This document shows positions 1 through 10,555 of a DNA stretch of 64,000 nucleotides, one piece after another. Where the stretch lies: contig JAGTJL010000007.1 of NCBI GenBank assembly GCA_020746875.1, positions 1,054,001 to 1,118,000 of the forward strand, read 5' to 3'. Within the stretch, counting starts at the first letter, position 1, and the number at the start of each line of letters is the position of its first letter. Below the pieces are notes generated by a model. That model had not been told where the DNA came from, did no database searches, and saw only the letters and a program-made list of their open reading frames with translations. The position numbers were made by a program, and so were the translations under genes. The DNA is from Rhexocercosporidium sp. MPI-PUGE-AT-0058. Taxonomy: Eukaryota; Ascomycota; Leotiomycetes; Helotiales.

Positions 1-425
1 TCTCCCGAAAGATCGAAGCAATTACTAGTATAGTAGAAATGGCCTGTGGGAGTGCGTTATGCCTGGGTACCAATACCGGAGAACTTTCTAGGCAAAGTAC
101 CGAGAAGCCCGGACAACAGTCAGCGTCTGATCTTGAACGATGGGTTGAGAGGCCGTGGAATTCACAAAGAACAAAACCCGACGCCAGACTAAAGATTTCT
201 AGGTAGCTTCCATGATTCTACAGGATCGAGATATCCGCAACAGGGAGACGGGGGACAAATGAGGCAGTTCTGTGGAAGTTGATTCTGGTCTGAATGCGGG
301 TTAGCGTCACGCAATCTGACGATCACTGATAAGCTTCTCCTGACTTCCCCTCGTTCTCCCCAACCCAACCCCCATCCTTCATTCGAGGAATCGCCACATC
401 GTATTGCTGTTACTGAGCAGTACAG
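1..425. other. gene-free left edge / upstream region
   Basis: No coding segment that I can support lies here. A minus-strand reading frame runs through 189-785 but overlaps the dioxygenase gene antisense and shows no family motif. The right part is the promoter of the PhyH-type gene that follows. Confidence 0.5.
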
Positions 426-430
426 ATGTT

Positions 431-437
431 TATATAA
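431..437 (+). promoter_or_regulatory. TATA-like box of the PhyH-type gene
   Basis: The string tatataa lies 110 bp before the ATG at 547. That is a plausible distance for a fungal core promoter with a 5' leader of some 60-80 nt. It is inferred from sequence and spacing only. Confidence 0.45.
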
Positions 438-546
438 GGTACAGTACCAAATCCTGTAAGTGACATCTCCATTTTCAGTCCACATCATTTCGACGGATTC
501 CTCACACTCCAGTCGTCGAAAGGAAAACGCCCCTCGTTCCACAACC

Positions 547-1488
547 ATGACTTCAACAGCACGCACAGAGACAGGAGCAAGTCCTACGACTGTAGCAGAG
601 GCATCCTCTCCTTCCACCCCTTCTCCAACTATCACGACCATAACGCTCTCTCCATCTGAACTCGCCTCCAAAAAACTCACCTCCCACCACCTCCAAGCCG
701 CCCTCGAAGCCCTCCACCGCGACGGTGTCCTCGTCCTCTCCAACGCCATATCAACCACGCACCTCGCAAACCTTAACTCGCGCATGGTACCCGAAGCGAA
801 AACCCTCTACGATCGCTCCACAACGCATCATAACTTCGGAACCGGAACGGGCAACATCCAACAAGATGCCATCGTGGACCCGTCCTATATCTTCGATGAT
901 ATAATTGCCAACCCGTTCGCGACAGCTGTCACAGAATGCATGCTAGGCCCGAACCCACACCTACGCTTCCAGAGCGCGAACACAGCCTTCAAAGCCGAGA
1001 AGCGCCAGCCTGTACACGTAGACGTGCATTTCGACTTTCCCAAAATGCCGTTTGGGATCTGCGTCAACGTCAACCTGATAGATGTCGATCCCGAACATGG
1101 GAGTACGGAGCTATGGTTAGGGAGTCATCTAGATACGAGTTGGAAGGCACATGTTGAGAAGAGCGGGAGTGTAGTACCGCAAGACATTTTAGAGAGGAGG
1201 AGGAAGGTCTGTCCGCCTGTGCAGCCGATTATACCGAGGGGCGCGTTGATCTTGAGGGACTTGAGACTGTGGCATGCTGGTATGCCGAATCAAACGGATG
1301 AGGTCAGGGTCATGCTTGTGACGATCCATTTCCCGGCTTGGTATAGGACCGAGCAGAAGGTCCTGTTACCGGAGAGCTTGAGGGGGAAGATTGAGTGGGG
1401 GAACTTGGTGCCGTGTGTTGAGTGGGTTCCTGATGGGTATGATTATTTGCAGGGACAGCATGACCATGACTTTGATTTGCTGCCGTAG
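547..1488 (+). CDS. phytanoyl-CoA dioxygenase (PhyH) family protein
   Basis: Single-exon gene, 313 aa. PhyH enzymes are Fe(II)/2-oxoglutarate oxygenases; known members hydroxylate the alpha carbon of branched acyl-CoA or act in fungal secondary metabolism. The iron-binding triad is visible as H157-x-D159 (QPVHVDVHFDFP) and H243 (LRLWHAGMPN), followed by R254 (DEVRVML), the expected 2-oxoglutarate-binding arginine. The first 45 residues are Ser/Thr/Pro-rich and probably disordered; there is no signal peptide. The frame is open upstream to a GTG at 460, but the ATG at 547 is the first ATG and sits in a good context after ACAACC. The gene converges on the alpha-dioxygenase gene, whose stop lies 320 bp away. 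The substrate cannot be read from sequence; an alpha-oxidation role is an inference from family and neighbour. Confidence 0.88.
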   Translation: MTSTARTETGASPTTVAEASSPSTPSPTITTITLSPSELASKKLTSHHLQAALEALHRDGVLVLSNAISTTHLANLNSRMVPEAKTLYDRSTTHHNFGTGTGNIQQDAIVDPSYIFDDIIANPFATAVTECMLGPNPHLRFQSANTAFKAEKRQPVHVDVHFDFPKMPFGICVNVNLIDVDPEHGSTELWLGSHLDTSWKAHVEKSGSVVPQDILERRRKVCPPVQPIIPRGALILRDLRLWHAGMPNQTDEVRVMLVTIHFPAWYRTEQKVLLPESLRGKIEWGNLVPCVEWVPDGYDYLQGQHDHDFDLLP

Positions 1489-1807
1489 GAATGGACAGGT
1501 ACGGTTTTATCTAGATATCTAGCCTTGTTCCTAGGTATGTAACATCCGAGGTAGGCATATATGGACTTTAATAGTACACATCACCCTACTTACGAATTAT
1601 AGTCAACTTTGAGCCGCAAACTCTAAAATAGTGCCCGAACCTCCCTTCCTAACCGAAGGGAGCTTTCTCCGTCAAGAGATAGTGGTCGAATTCATTATCA
1701 TTAACCAATTTCTAAGCAGAGATAACTCCAGTTTCAACACTATCTTATCAACCAAAAGTACAATTTCATATTCACACCTCCACAAACCATTTCCATCGCC
1801 GTAGCCC
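1489..1807. other. convergent 3' intergenic region
   Basis: AT-richer spacer between the stop codons of two convergent genes. It should hold both 3' ends; no other gene is visible. Confidence 0.5.
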
Positions 1808-4022
1808 CTAAGCATTCGTCTCCTCTCCCTTATACTCCCCCGACTTCCCCACCTTCCTCCACGGCCTAAACGCATTATCCTTCCCCTTCAACGGCGCCGC
1901 CAACTCCGGGAAGTGCCTCTTCAACACACTAACCATCGTCTCATTCTGCACCCACTTCATCCCCTCCTTCGTATAAACCTTCTCATTCCACGCATCTCCC
2001 GCCAAGAATCTGTCAGTCTTCAACCTCCTACTCGCCATAAGAATGAAAATCCGGAACGCTGTATCGCTAAACCCGAATCCTTTCGGCAGAGGCTCGCAGA
2101 ACATGCCTGCCATTAGGTCGACTTTCTCGAGGTCGTTGTCGTAAACGGAGGAGAGTTGTGCGGCGAGTGGGCCGTCGTTGCCGGTTAGTTCGAGGAAGGT
2201 CTTGGGGAGACGCATGTGTACTTGGCGTCGAAACTCCATGTAACGCGGGACTCCGCGTTCTCGATCGCGCAGGACGTCGAGAGTTCCCATATCTCGAGTG
2301 AGTCCGTCTGGGGAGACGAGATGGCGTAGGAAGTTGGGCGTGTTATGATGAGTGATGGCGCCTGGGTAGTTGATGCCGAAGGAGTAGAAAGCATCGCCGA
2401 ATGAAGTCTTGAGATCGATTGCATTCTGGGCCTTTTGGAATGCGAGGTCTGCGATAGCAGTTGTTTTGGTGTGCGATCCAGTTTCGGCTGAGAAGAAAGC
2501 TACGTTGTCTGTGACTCTGTCAGTGCAACTCTAGAAAAGTAAGAATGTGGAGTTCCATACCTGGAATTAAAGGATGGAGACGATACACGGACACGAATTC
2601 CTCGGTTAACGAGAATGGTACATTGTGATAATCGACTCCGGATCCTGGGATACCACCGATGATTTCGTTCTTCGCAACGCGTCCGACGAGCTTATGTAGT
2701 TTCTCTCCGATGATACCCCACCAATTTGCGTTCAGAGCGACATTGATTGTTGGATGGTTGAGAATGGCTGGAGTCCACTCGACCGTATGGATCTTGGCCA
2801 TCAAGGCACAGTTGATAGTACGAGCGGTGTCGAATAGTTGATCGCTACCCATAATCAGTCTGTGCATTAAACAACCTTACGAAAAAGACGTACCTGCTCC
2901 AATCCGGATACTTAGCGAGCAACATATCACAGATGCTGTTATGCTCCAAAGCGAAGAGAGTATGCATGAGCTCTAAACCCAGCCACCAGTTAGTGTTGAA
3001 GCCAGTCTTGGGCAAATCGTTCTCGTCTCTCGGTAAGAAATCAACAAATCCTTCTCTTCTCATCAACAACTTTCCATTCGGTGCTCCCTCGCGGAGAGAG
3101 ATAGTAATTGATTCAGACGACCCATAGATTTGAGAGGCATCCCACCAGCTCCTTTGCGGTTATCAGCCTCACAGTTTTTGCCATTTATCTAGCGAGGCAG
3201 TACTTACGTATTCATGTTCTTGTATCCCGGAGCGACAGCATCAAGTTTTGAGAGGGGCGTATCGGGCTTTGAGCGGGGTATCTTCATGTGGCCAGAGGGC
3301 CAAGTGTCATGAAGAGGAAGAGGTATTTCGACCTCATCAGTTCCAGGTGCATTCTAACAGAGTCAGGCGTCTGCAAAGTCTATTTATAATTGGGCAAACG
3401 TACCGAATCATGATTGAACCAGTCATGAACTTGAAATTGAATCCACTGAAACTCGTTAGCTCTTGGTTTCTATAATTTAGACGACTGCATAGATGCACTG
3501 CATCATGATGCGTAGCAATGGAAAGATTGCAGCCAGATTACTTACAGCAGCAGCAAGCAAATTGACAATGGTGGCGGGCTTGAATTTCGTCCTTGCCAAC
3601 AACTGCTCACTCACCAGCCTCGGACTAGGGTTCATTAACTCTTCGTCACTCGGCTTCTTTGTTTTATCTCTTGGAACATTCCTCCCAAATCTCATTCCCG
3701 AACATCCCATCAAGGGCTGCTCTAGCGAATTGAACAAGCCATCCGAATTTCTCGCTGTCAAATACCGTTGATCCTTCATCGGGCAGCTAGCTTGCGTCCC
3801 TTGAGCCGAAGCATCGGGATAGACATCGTGGAGATTGTCGTGATCGAGTTCGAGACGGAAAGCAAGAAGATTGAATACGCCGAGGTATTTAGGCAACTTG
3901 TGCCATTCGACGGCCTTATTAACTCCTTTGAAGAGCTTGATGATGACTTTGTCGGTGAAAGACAATTTCTCCGCCTTGTCATCGGCTCTCGCTACTTTCG
4001 CTACCTTCGCCTTTTTCGCCAT
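1808..4022 (-). CDS. fatty-acid alpha-dioxygenase-like haem peroxidase
   Basis: Six exons on the minus strand: 4022-3546, 3445-3404, 3353-3208, 3151-2894, 2844-2561, 2508-1808. Introns are 49-100 nt and the phases close to 635 aa, matching plant alpha-DOX length (about 640). The family oxygenates fatty acids at C2 using a tyrosyl radical in a cyclooxygenase-like fold. Diagnostic motifs are the distal haem histidine segment VHDWFNH (H166), LFALEHNSICD (about 288-298), AKIHTVEWTPAIL, and the catalytic Tyr/proximal His pair in VYRLHPLIPD (Y395, H398). Exon 2 is only 42 nt (14 residues) yet carries the distal histidine. Length and motifs set it apart from the longer Ppo/linoleate diol synthases, which carry a P450 domain. 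The start is the ATG giving MAKKAKVAKVARADD. The 2844 acceptor was chosen over a nearer AG because it restores the conserved DQLFDTAR segment and gives a 49-nt intron. Confidence 0.88.
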
Positions 4023-4094
4023 TTTTAAAAACTCAATTGCTCGACCCAGAAATAAAAGGTTCGCAAGAAAAGAGGGTGCAGCAGCAGAACCCCA

Positions 4095-4100
4095 TTATAA
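4095..4100 (-). promoter_or_regulatory. TATA-like box of the alpha-dioxygenase gene
   Basis: TTATAA about 75 bp upstream of the ATG at 4022. Candidate core promoter from position only. Confidence 0.35.
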
Positions 4101-5487
4101 GAAGAAAAATCACCTGAAACGCACGTCATGCGTGTCCATTATGCAGGCTGGCATGGCCATCCTATCTCAGGCTCTTCTCACCGTGGCAGCATGCGACCCG
4201 GCATCAAGGCTCAGAGCTCTGTGTTGTCACCCAACAAGCCCGCCTGCAGTCGTGATAGGTTGAAACAGCTGGTCCCAGCTCCAAAGCTCCGGGGCTTACG
4301 CAGTAAGATGCAGGAATCTATCTATACAAGGCTGAATATTTTTGTAACGTAGCCGATCTCAATTGGTGGCACAGCGCCAATCTTTTGCTGGGGAAGGAGT
4401 CGCGCCCATATAAATCCTGTAAGCGCGCCGTCATTACAAACTCCGTATAATCTCACTGGGTAAGGAACTTCCTGTCAGCAAACTTCGCAGTGCATTGCAT
4501 TGCATTAGCAGCACGAACGAGAAATCATAAGCAGCTCTCTATTGTGATTGATTGATCGGCCCATAATCACTGAGAAGAGTCACCGAATCTTTGGAGTTCT
4601 TGGACGGCGTGAGATGGGAGATGAAGCCCGGATGCTAGGTGGATTCCAATGCAACCTTGGCCCACTGGAAACCTCGGCATGTTGAAGCAACTGATTCTTG
4701 AGCGCCTGGCCCATGTCAAGAACCACAGAAAGTCAGGCAGCAATTGAGAGAGCAGTGCTAGAAAAAGATCCAGGAATTTGATTGCGAAGGTGCAGAAAAC
4801 GAAGCTGTTAACGTTTTGAAGGCTCCCGAGGTATCCCAACTTTTTTTTTCAAGGGAAGGAGGATTTATCACGTGGAAGATGGAGCGGCCGCCCCCTTTTC
4901 TCCAATCTCGAAGCGAGTTTAGCGAAGTTTGAGATTCCTTCTCTCCGTGCCAATCCGGACCAAACAACTTCTTCTTCTGCTTACCTGTCAGCATTGCCTC
5001 AATTTTGTTCTATTTCTATTCATACCCTTGGGAAATATGTACGATGCCTGTGTTAATCAACCTGGCATCCAAAATCTTACATCTCCCTGCCTTCAGAACA
5101 GCGGCTGGAAGGCCAGGCATTTACCAAATTAGCCCAAGGAACTGATATAAGCGCTTATGATATTAAGATGTAAGCAAAGAGTCACAGTTTTCAAAAACTT
5201 GCTCACAGTATGGTGCACGGTAGGTGGACATGTTTTCTCGACCAATCACCCATCGGAGAATGACGTGCCAGATGGCTTGATTCATTTTGCAAGTCCTCCC
5301 ACTACAGACTCTCCACCTTTCGAAGTTGAGTACTGAATACAGTATCTACAAACGGATTATTTCTACAGAATCCAATCTCTCAACTCGCCCACCTTAGATA
5401 TATCTGTTCATCCCATTGCTCAATTAGTTCGCAGCGTCATTCTGACAACCTAAAATCACAGCCCCCCGACTTCTCATTCTCTCACCA
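4101..5487. other. intergenic region
   Basis: About 1.4 kb between the 5' end of the alpha-dioxygenase gene and the 3' end of the monooxygenase fusion gene. Short frames here are not coherent; I see no gene or RNA. Confidence 0.5.
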
Positions 5488-7981
5488 CTACACTCCCAAC
5501 CCCGGCCGGGCAAGAACATTCTCTCTCCACCACCACATGCCCACCAATCCAGCCCCAGGACCCAACCCCAAACTCATCCCTCCAAAAACAAGTAACACCT
5601 TCCCCCAACTCGCTGTAAGTCTCCCCTCCCTCTTCAAATCCCCAAAACACAACAAGACCCAGATAGCCGCGCTGCCAAAAGAGAAAATCTCATCATACTT
5701 CAAGAACATCCTCATACCTTCTTCCAACGTCGTAAAATTCGCCCCCGTGTTCATTATCCCGCTGATGAAGACCTGGTAGATGGGTGTTGGTGAAGCGAAG
5801 ATGGTATAGATCCAGGTCATGGACGACAGGAGGAAGGTGATGAGATAGATTAGACGGAGGTAGAAGAGATCACCCTTTATGTTGGTGATTCGGTCGATAC
5901 GTTCGGTGTTGGGGAGGAGTCTGCTGAATATTCCGTGCAAGATCGAAAGATAGATTGGGAAGGGTTGCCAGATGAAGTTCCAGGTTTGAAGTGTTGAAAT
6001 CCGGGATGTGGGCCAGTATATGGCAATAGTAGGCACGGCATACCCCAAGACTAAAGTTGGGAGTATCGTCTTGACTAGGTGCATCGGGACGTGTCTGTTG
6101 TCTGCGGCGTGAAACTTGGTGCTGGGGATGAGGACGTAATGGAAGAAAAAGTAGATCGGGCCTATGACCCCGATTCCAAAAGGCTGAGCAAGAAGAAGGA
6201 ATATGTTTGGGCTGTCAATCACGTCAGTTGGATTCGCGCTTTGAACTCAAAAGGAAGGCCACTTACAGCCGAGCAAAAGTGAAGAGAGTCCCACGGCGAC
6301 AACTCTCGATCATCCAGATAGCGTTGAATCCTAGATAATCAGTGAGGAAGCTTATAACCTGCATCCTATGTGGTGCATGAAGATCCACAACCCCATCACC
6401 GAGATTCTTCACACGTAGGCCAGCTACAATAATCAGCAAAATCCCTTGCAAGGTTTCGAAAAGTCGAAGTGAAAGGAGTAAATCCGAAAACAGTACTCAC
6501 CACCACCCAAACCCGCCATCGAAGGAGTAAACGCGGCAACGAACGGCAACAAAAAATTGTCAAGCGCCTGCTTCCCAGTAAACACGGTCTTCAACGACAC
6601 ACTCGAAACCCCATCTTTTATTCTCCCCTCCGAAAAGCTCTCCACCATAAGCGGGCCCGACTTTTCTGGCATACCCAACACCAAAACCTGCCACGCAATA
6701 TAAAACACCCCGAGCAACGGCAACGCAAAAAATGCTCTCTTCCACAACGCTTCCTCCTTTGTAATGCCATACTTCGGATTATATGGCATATTCGCCCCCG
6801 ATTCCCCTTTAGGGGGAGGCAGGAAATCAAACTTCGTCGCGCCGACCACCCCGTCGGAGAAGAGATCCACAAGTAGATCACGTATGTAGGGAGCGAAGTA
6901 CTTGGCGAACATCTCGTCTTTGAGCGTGTAGAAATCCTCGATGCGTGTGAATTCGTTGGCTTTGTTGACTTGTTCCTTCGCGCGGACTTTGCGGCCATCA
7001 TGATATGCTTTGAGAGCTGCTTCGACGGCTTTGAAATCAGGTTTCTGTTTACTGGATTTATCTTTCATGCTCCCGTTCTGACGTTTTGCACTTCCGTTTT
7101 GGCGCAAAAAAGAACCGTTCTGGTCGTGTAGAAGCTTGTACAGAGAATTCGTCACGGCAGCAACGCCTTCAAGGCACAGATTCCCGCCCGTTCCTGCGTT
7201 CGCTGTGACTTTATGCGCGCTGTCACCCACACAGGCAATACGTCCAAAAGTCCAGTGATCATTATGCCCCTCATCCATAGCTTGCAATCCACCTACTTTC
7301 TTCCTCTTCCACATATCGCCTATAGTGACTTTTCCATCCGTACCACCGACGACGAAGTCCATGTACTCAGCTGCTTGGGCGTCTGCATCAGCTTGCGTGT
7401 AGCGAGGGATGTTGGGAGGGTAGTATTTCTTGTCGAGGCGCTTGTAGAGGAACCAGTATGTCACGTTAACTCCACCGACGGTGAGGCAAGAGAGGCCACG
7501 GTTGTAGGCGCGGTGCATAGTCGCTGTCTCGATACCTGGCGTGGGTGTAGAGATGCCGTAAAGGCAAGAATACTCAACGAATTGACCTGTTTGCTATTAG
7601 TCATCTTCAATAACCACAAAGCTGTCTCGACAGCAGGGCACGTACTCTTCTTATCATCTTTCAAAAGCTTGTCATCTTTCTTATCAATCAACTTCCTCAT
7701 CTCGCTTCGAACAAAACTATGTGTCCCATCGGCACCTAGCAATACATCACCTCTATACACCTCGCCATTGTCGCATTTCACCTCTACTTCTTCGTCGCTA
7801 TGCTCCACACTCGTGACTTTCCGTCCTGTGAGGAACTTGGATTTGTCTATGATAGCATTATACAGTTCTTGCTGTAATTCCTGTCTCTCGAAAAAGATGG
7901 CTTCATAACCATGTCTGCCAAACGCCACCTGATCAGCACCATCTGAACCCAACAACTCCCAAAACCCCACCACCTCCTCCA

Positions 7982-8013
<32 letters not shown>

Positions 8014-8364
8014 AATAAAAACTTACCTAGCAATCAAAACATCATTTTCCCCACTCATACTATGAATAACCCGAGCCCTCTTCGGCTTCCTCCCCTTCTC
8101 ACTCCCGTTCCCACCCGTCCACAACGTTTCAGTCTCATACTTGATGGCACCAGCTCGCACTTTATCAAGTATACCCAGCTGGTCTAGGAGTCTCATTCCG
8201 TTCGGTAATATCGCGATGCTCGCTCCCACTTGTGGCGCGACTTCATCTCGAGATTCGAGGACGACGTATGCGATGCCTGCTCGTTCGAGGGAGCAGGCGA
8301 GTGCAAGGCCAGTGATGCCGCCGCCCACGACAATGACTTTGAACTCTGGGGATGGAGGAGCCAT
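5488..8364 (-). CDS. FAD-dependent monooxygenase fused to a polytopic membrane domain
   Basis: Five exons: 8364-8027, 7914-7646, 7586-6501, 6423-6267, 6211-5488; 857 aa. The N-terminal half is a class A flavin monooxygenase (UbiH/PaxM type): the FAD motif GGGITG at residues 14-19, the DG motif GADGTHSFVR at 173-182, and the GD motif ACVGDSAHK around 320-327. Instead of stopping near 450-480 aa like single-domain members, it runs on into some 350 residues with many hydrophobic stretches (for example FFALPLLGVFYIAW, LAQPFGIGVIGPIYFFFHYV, LPTLVLGYAVPTIAIYWP, LIYLITFLLSSMTWIYTIF). The second half should therefore be an integral membrane module. Such oxygenases epoxidise or hydroxylate prenyl or aromatic substrates in fungal pathways, but the substrate here is unknown. 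A short run with three QNGS repeats interrupts the monooxygenase part. Intron 1 (112 nt) carries a TTTC microsatellite. Confidence 0.85.
7981..8015. repeat. (AAAG)n microsatellite in intron 1
   Basis: Nearly nine perfect copies of AAAG on the plus strand, so (CTTT)n in the transcript. It lies just after the 5' splice site of intron 1 of the monooxygenase-fusion gene and makes this the longest intron of that gene. Confidence 0.9.
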
Positions 8365-8510
8365 TTTGGCCAGAAGGAAAGAAGTCGGGAAGTCGGGGAA
8401 GGGAGCCAGTCTATTCTCGAGAAACACAGATTCAATCCTTGAAAAACGTAGGGGCTTAGTAAGCACAAGCTACAAAAACAGAAGAAACACAAACTAGGAG
8501 GGACAGTAAG

Positions 8511-8522
8511 ACAATATATAAA
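8511..8522 (-). promoter_or_regulatory. TATA-like box of the monooxygenase-fusion gene
   Basis: TTTATATATTGT on the minus strand, about 147 bp before the ATG at 8364. Inferred from position only. Confidence 0.35.
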
Positions 8523-8847
8523 CCTGTGCACATTTAGGAGTGAGCAAATATCCGTCCGTATGCAGCAGCTTACGCCTCGGTACTCGGAAGGTTACCCAAT
8601 ACCACACAGTGCCAAGCATTTATGTTGTCTTACCCTATACAAACCCCAGGAAGTTTGAGATCGTTTGAATATTCAAAACTTAAAATGTCTAAAAAGCAAT
8701 CCAAGATTCGGTGGCCAATTGTCTCCACCACCATACGCATCCAACACAGATATTACATTCCCGCAAATCCAACGAGAGCGAAAGCGCTCCTCAAAAATCC
8801 ATAGAACATTGCAATAAGACAGCCCACCTAAGAAACCAAACCTCATC

Positions 8848-8903
8848 AAAACATCAAGACCAAAACATTAAGACCAAAATATTAAGACCAAAACATCAAG
8901 ATA
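8848..8903. repeat. 14-bp minisatellite, four copies
   Basis: Four consecutive 14-mers of the form AAAACATYAAGACC, each with zero to three changes. They lie in the upstream region of the monooxygenase-fusion gene. Confidence 0.8.
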
Positions 8904-10220
8904 TCAACATCATCGACAACACACCCTTCCCCTACCTCCTGCCCATCGCCTATCAACCAATCAACCAATCACCCACTACTTCTCGGATTCTCGGTTATGT
9001 GAGAAACGGAGAGCTTACCCCCGAGCCATTCCACTCCTCTTCTCTGCATCCTTCGATACCAATCTAGCGAGCTACGAGCTGTAAGCTACGAGCTACGATT
9101 GGCTGCTGCTACGAAGAACTGGATGGCGCTATTCCCTATACTTACTTACTTACCGACCTACCTACCTATCTATCTACCTACCTGGGCACTCTTTACTTAC
9201 TATTTCATCCCACTCCAATAAGCGAGAGCAGAAAGGTGTTCTACTCATCCCAAACCCAATCTAATTGCAAGAGCTACTAACGAACCGCAATTAAACCACC
9301 TACCTACCCATAGAAGGAAGAGCTAAGAGACTCCGAGTCGTTACTAATTACGCTCACATTAGCTTCTCTTAATAACCTTGCCCGAGTCAATTCGTCAAGT
9401 TAAGCCAATTCCGAGTCGGGTTGAAGCTGAAGGCCGACTCAGTCCCCTCCAATCGCGACCCAACCATGGAAAAAACTCGGCATTTTCTAGGAATGAGTAC
9501 TGTACCTACCCATCTATCTACTTACCTACTTACTTACGGCCGACAGCGAAGCTCTTCAACATCCCGTACGGGATGACATGACATGACATGACATAAGCCG
9601 AGCATATCAACCCGTGTCAGATACATTCGAACAGCGGAGATAAGGGGACTGCACGAAACATCTGAGCTGGGCATTTAATCGTTGATGTGGCTGACGTCTT
9701 GTACGGCGTATGGGTTTATAAGTCTGGTGCTGACATGACTTGTCGAATACGTGGAATTTGAGCTGAAGTGAGCAATTGCGTGAGCAACGTGCCCGAGAAT
9801 GTAACATTCTATGGAATGTAAGCTAGCACTATTGATGTCAGTATGAGGAGAGCAAAGGAAGAGAAAAATCTATTCGTACCTTGAAATTCTCGGCAAAGTA
9901 CATCACTCTTGGGAGGAAGGCACAGGCAGGGACGGAAAGAAAGAGAAACAGTGCAGAGGTTGGAAAAGTCATGTATTCCCACGCCTTAATCGTCATCTAT
10001 ATAACGTTCTCGTCGCATAGTCTTATCTTCATCCCATCTCGACATCTCGTCGCCTCAGACCCATCAAACGACATTCAGTTGGTCAATAATGTCATCCGTA
10101 CATTTTCCGTTCCATAAAAATCAGCACATGCACTCCATGAAACTCTTCGGTCTACCATCGCGCATTATCAAAACATATCAGACAGCCTCCACTACCATCT
10201 CTCGCCTGTCGTAAGAAGTT

Positions 10221-10236
10221 AAAAAAAAAAAAAAAA
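10221..10236 (+). repeat. A16 homopolymer
   Basis: Sixteen consecutive A on the plus strand, about 320 bp past the stop of the RING-PH-vWA gene. Confidence 0.9.
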
Positions 10237-10555
10237 GACGCAAGTCGCCATGCTACCCATATAATCGAAGCCATAATGAGAGTAAAACTGCCCTATGAAA
10301 TGAAAAATAAACAAGAGCGAAATAACTAAACTATAAGGGTATGTCCAAGCCTGTCCGCTAAACAGCTTCAAAGTATAATACAGAAAGAAGGGAGCAAGGC
10401 GCAAAAGTAGCCCATAACATCGTCAGGCAATTCTGTCTGTGGTATATCGAGGGGCCGAAGCGGAAGTGCCCAGGTGAAAGATACATAGGAGAGTCCGGGA
10501 GGTGTGTTGTCCGAGACTAATAGATGATTTGAAGAGGGAAGTGGCAATGAGCTGA

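Larger units (their letters stand above)
8365..10555. other. intergenic region with simple repeats
   Basis: About 2.2 kb between two minus-strand genes. It holds a TATA-like site at 8511-8522, a 14-bp minisatellite (8848-8903), clusters of CTAC/CTAT tetranucleotides (about 9145-9185 and 9505-9535), four ATGAC copies (about 9573-9595) and a run of 16 A (10221-10236). No coherent coding frame was found. Confidence 0.5.

Noticed and set aside
189..785. 198-codon minus-strand frame at the left end
   Set aside because: It is antisense to the promoter and first third of the PhyH-type gene and has no motif.
2860..2893. A 34-nt intron in the alpha-dioxygenase gene ending at the GCACAG acceptor
   Set aside because: It is too short for a fungal intron; the acceptor at 2845 gives 49 nt and the conserved DQLFDTAR reading.
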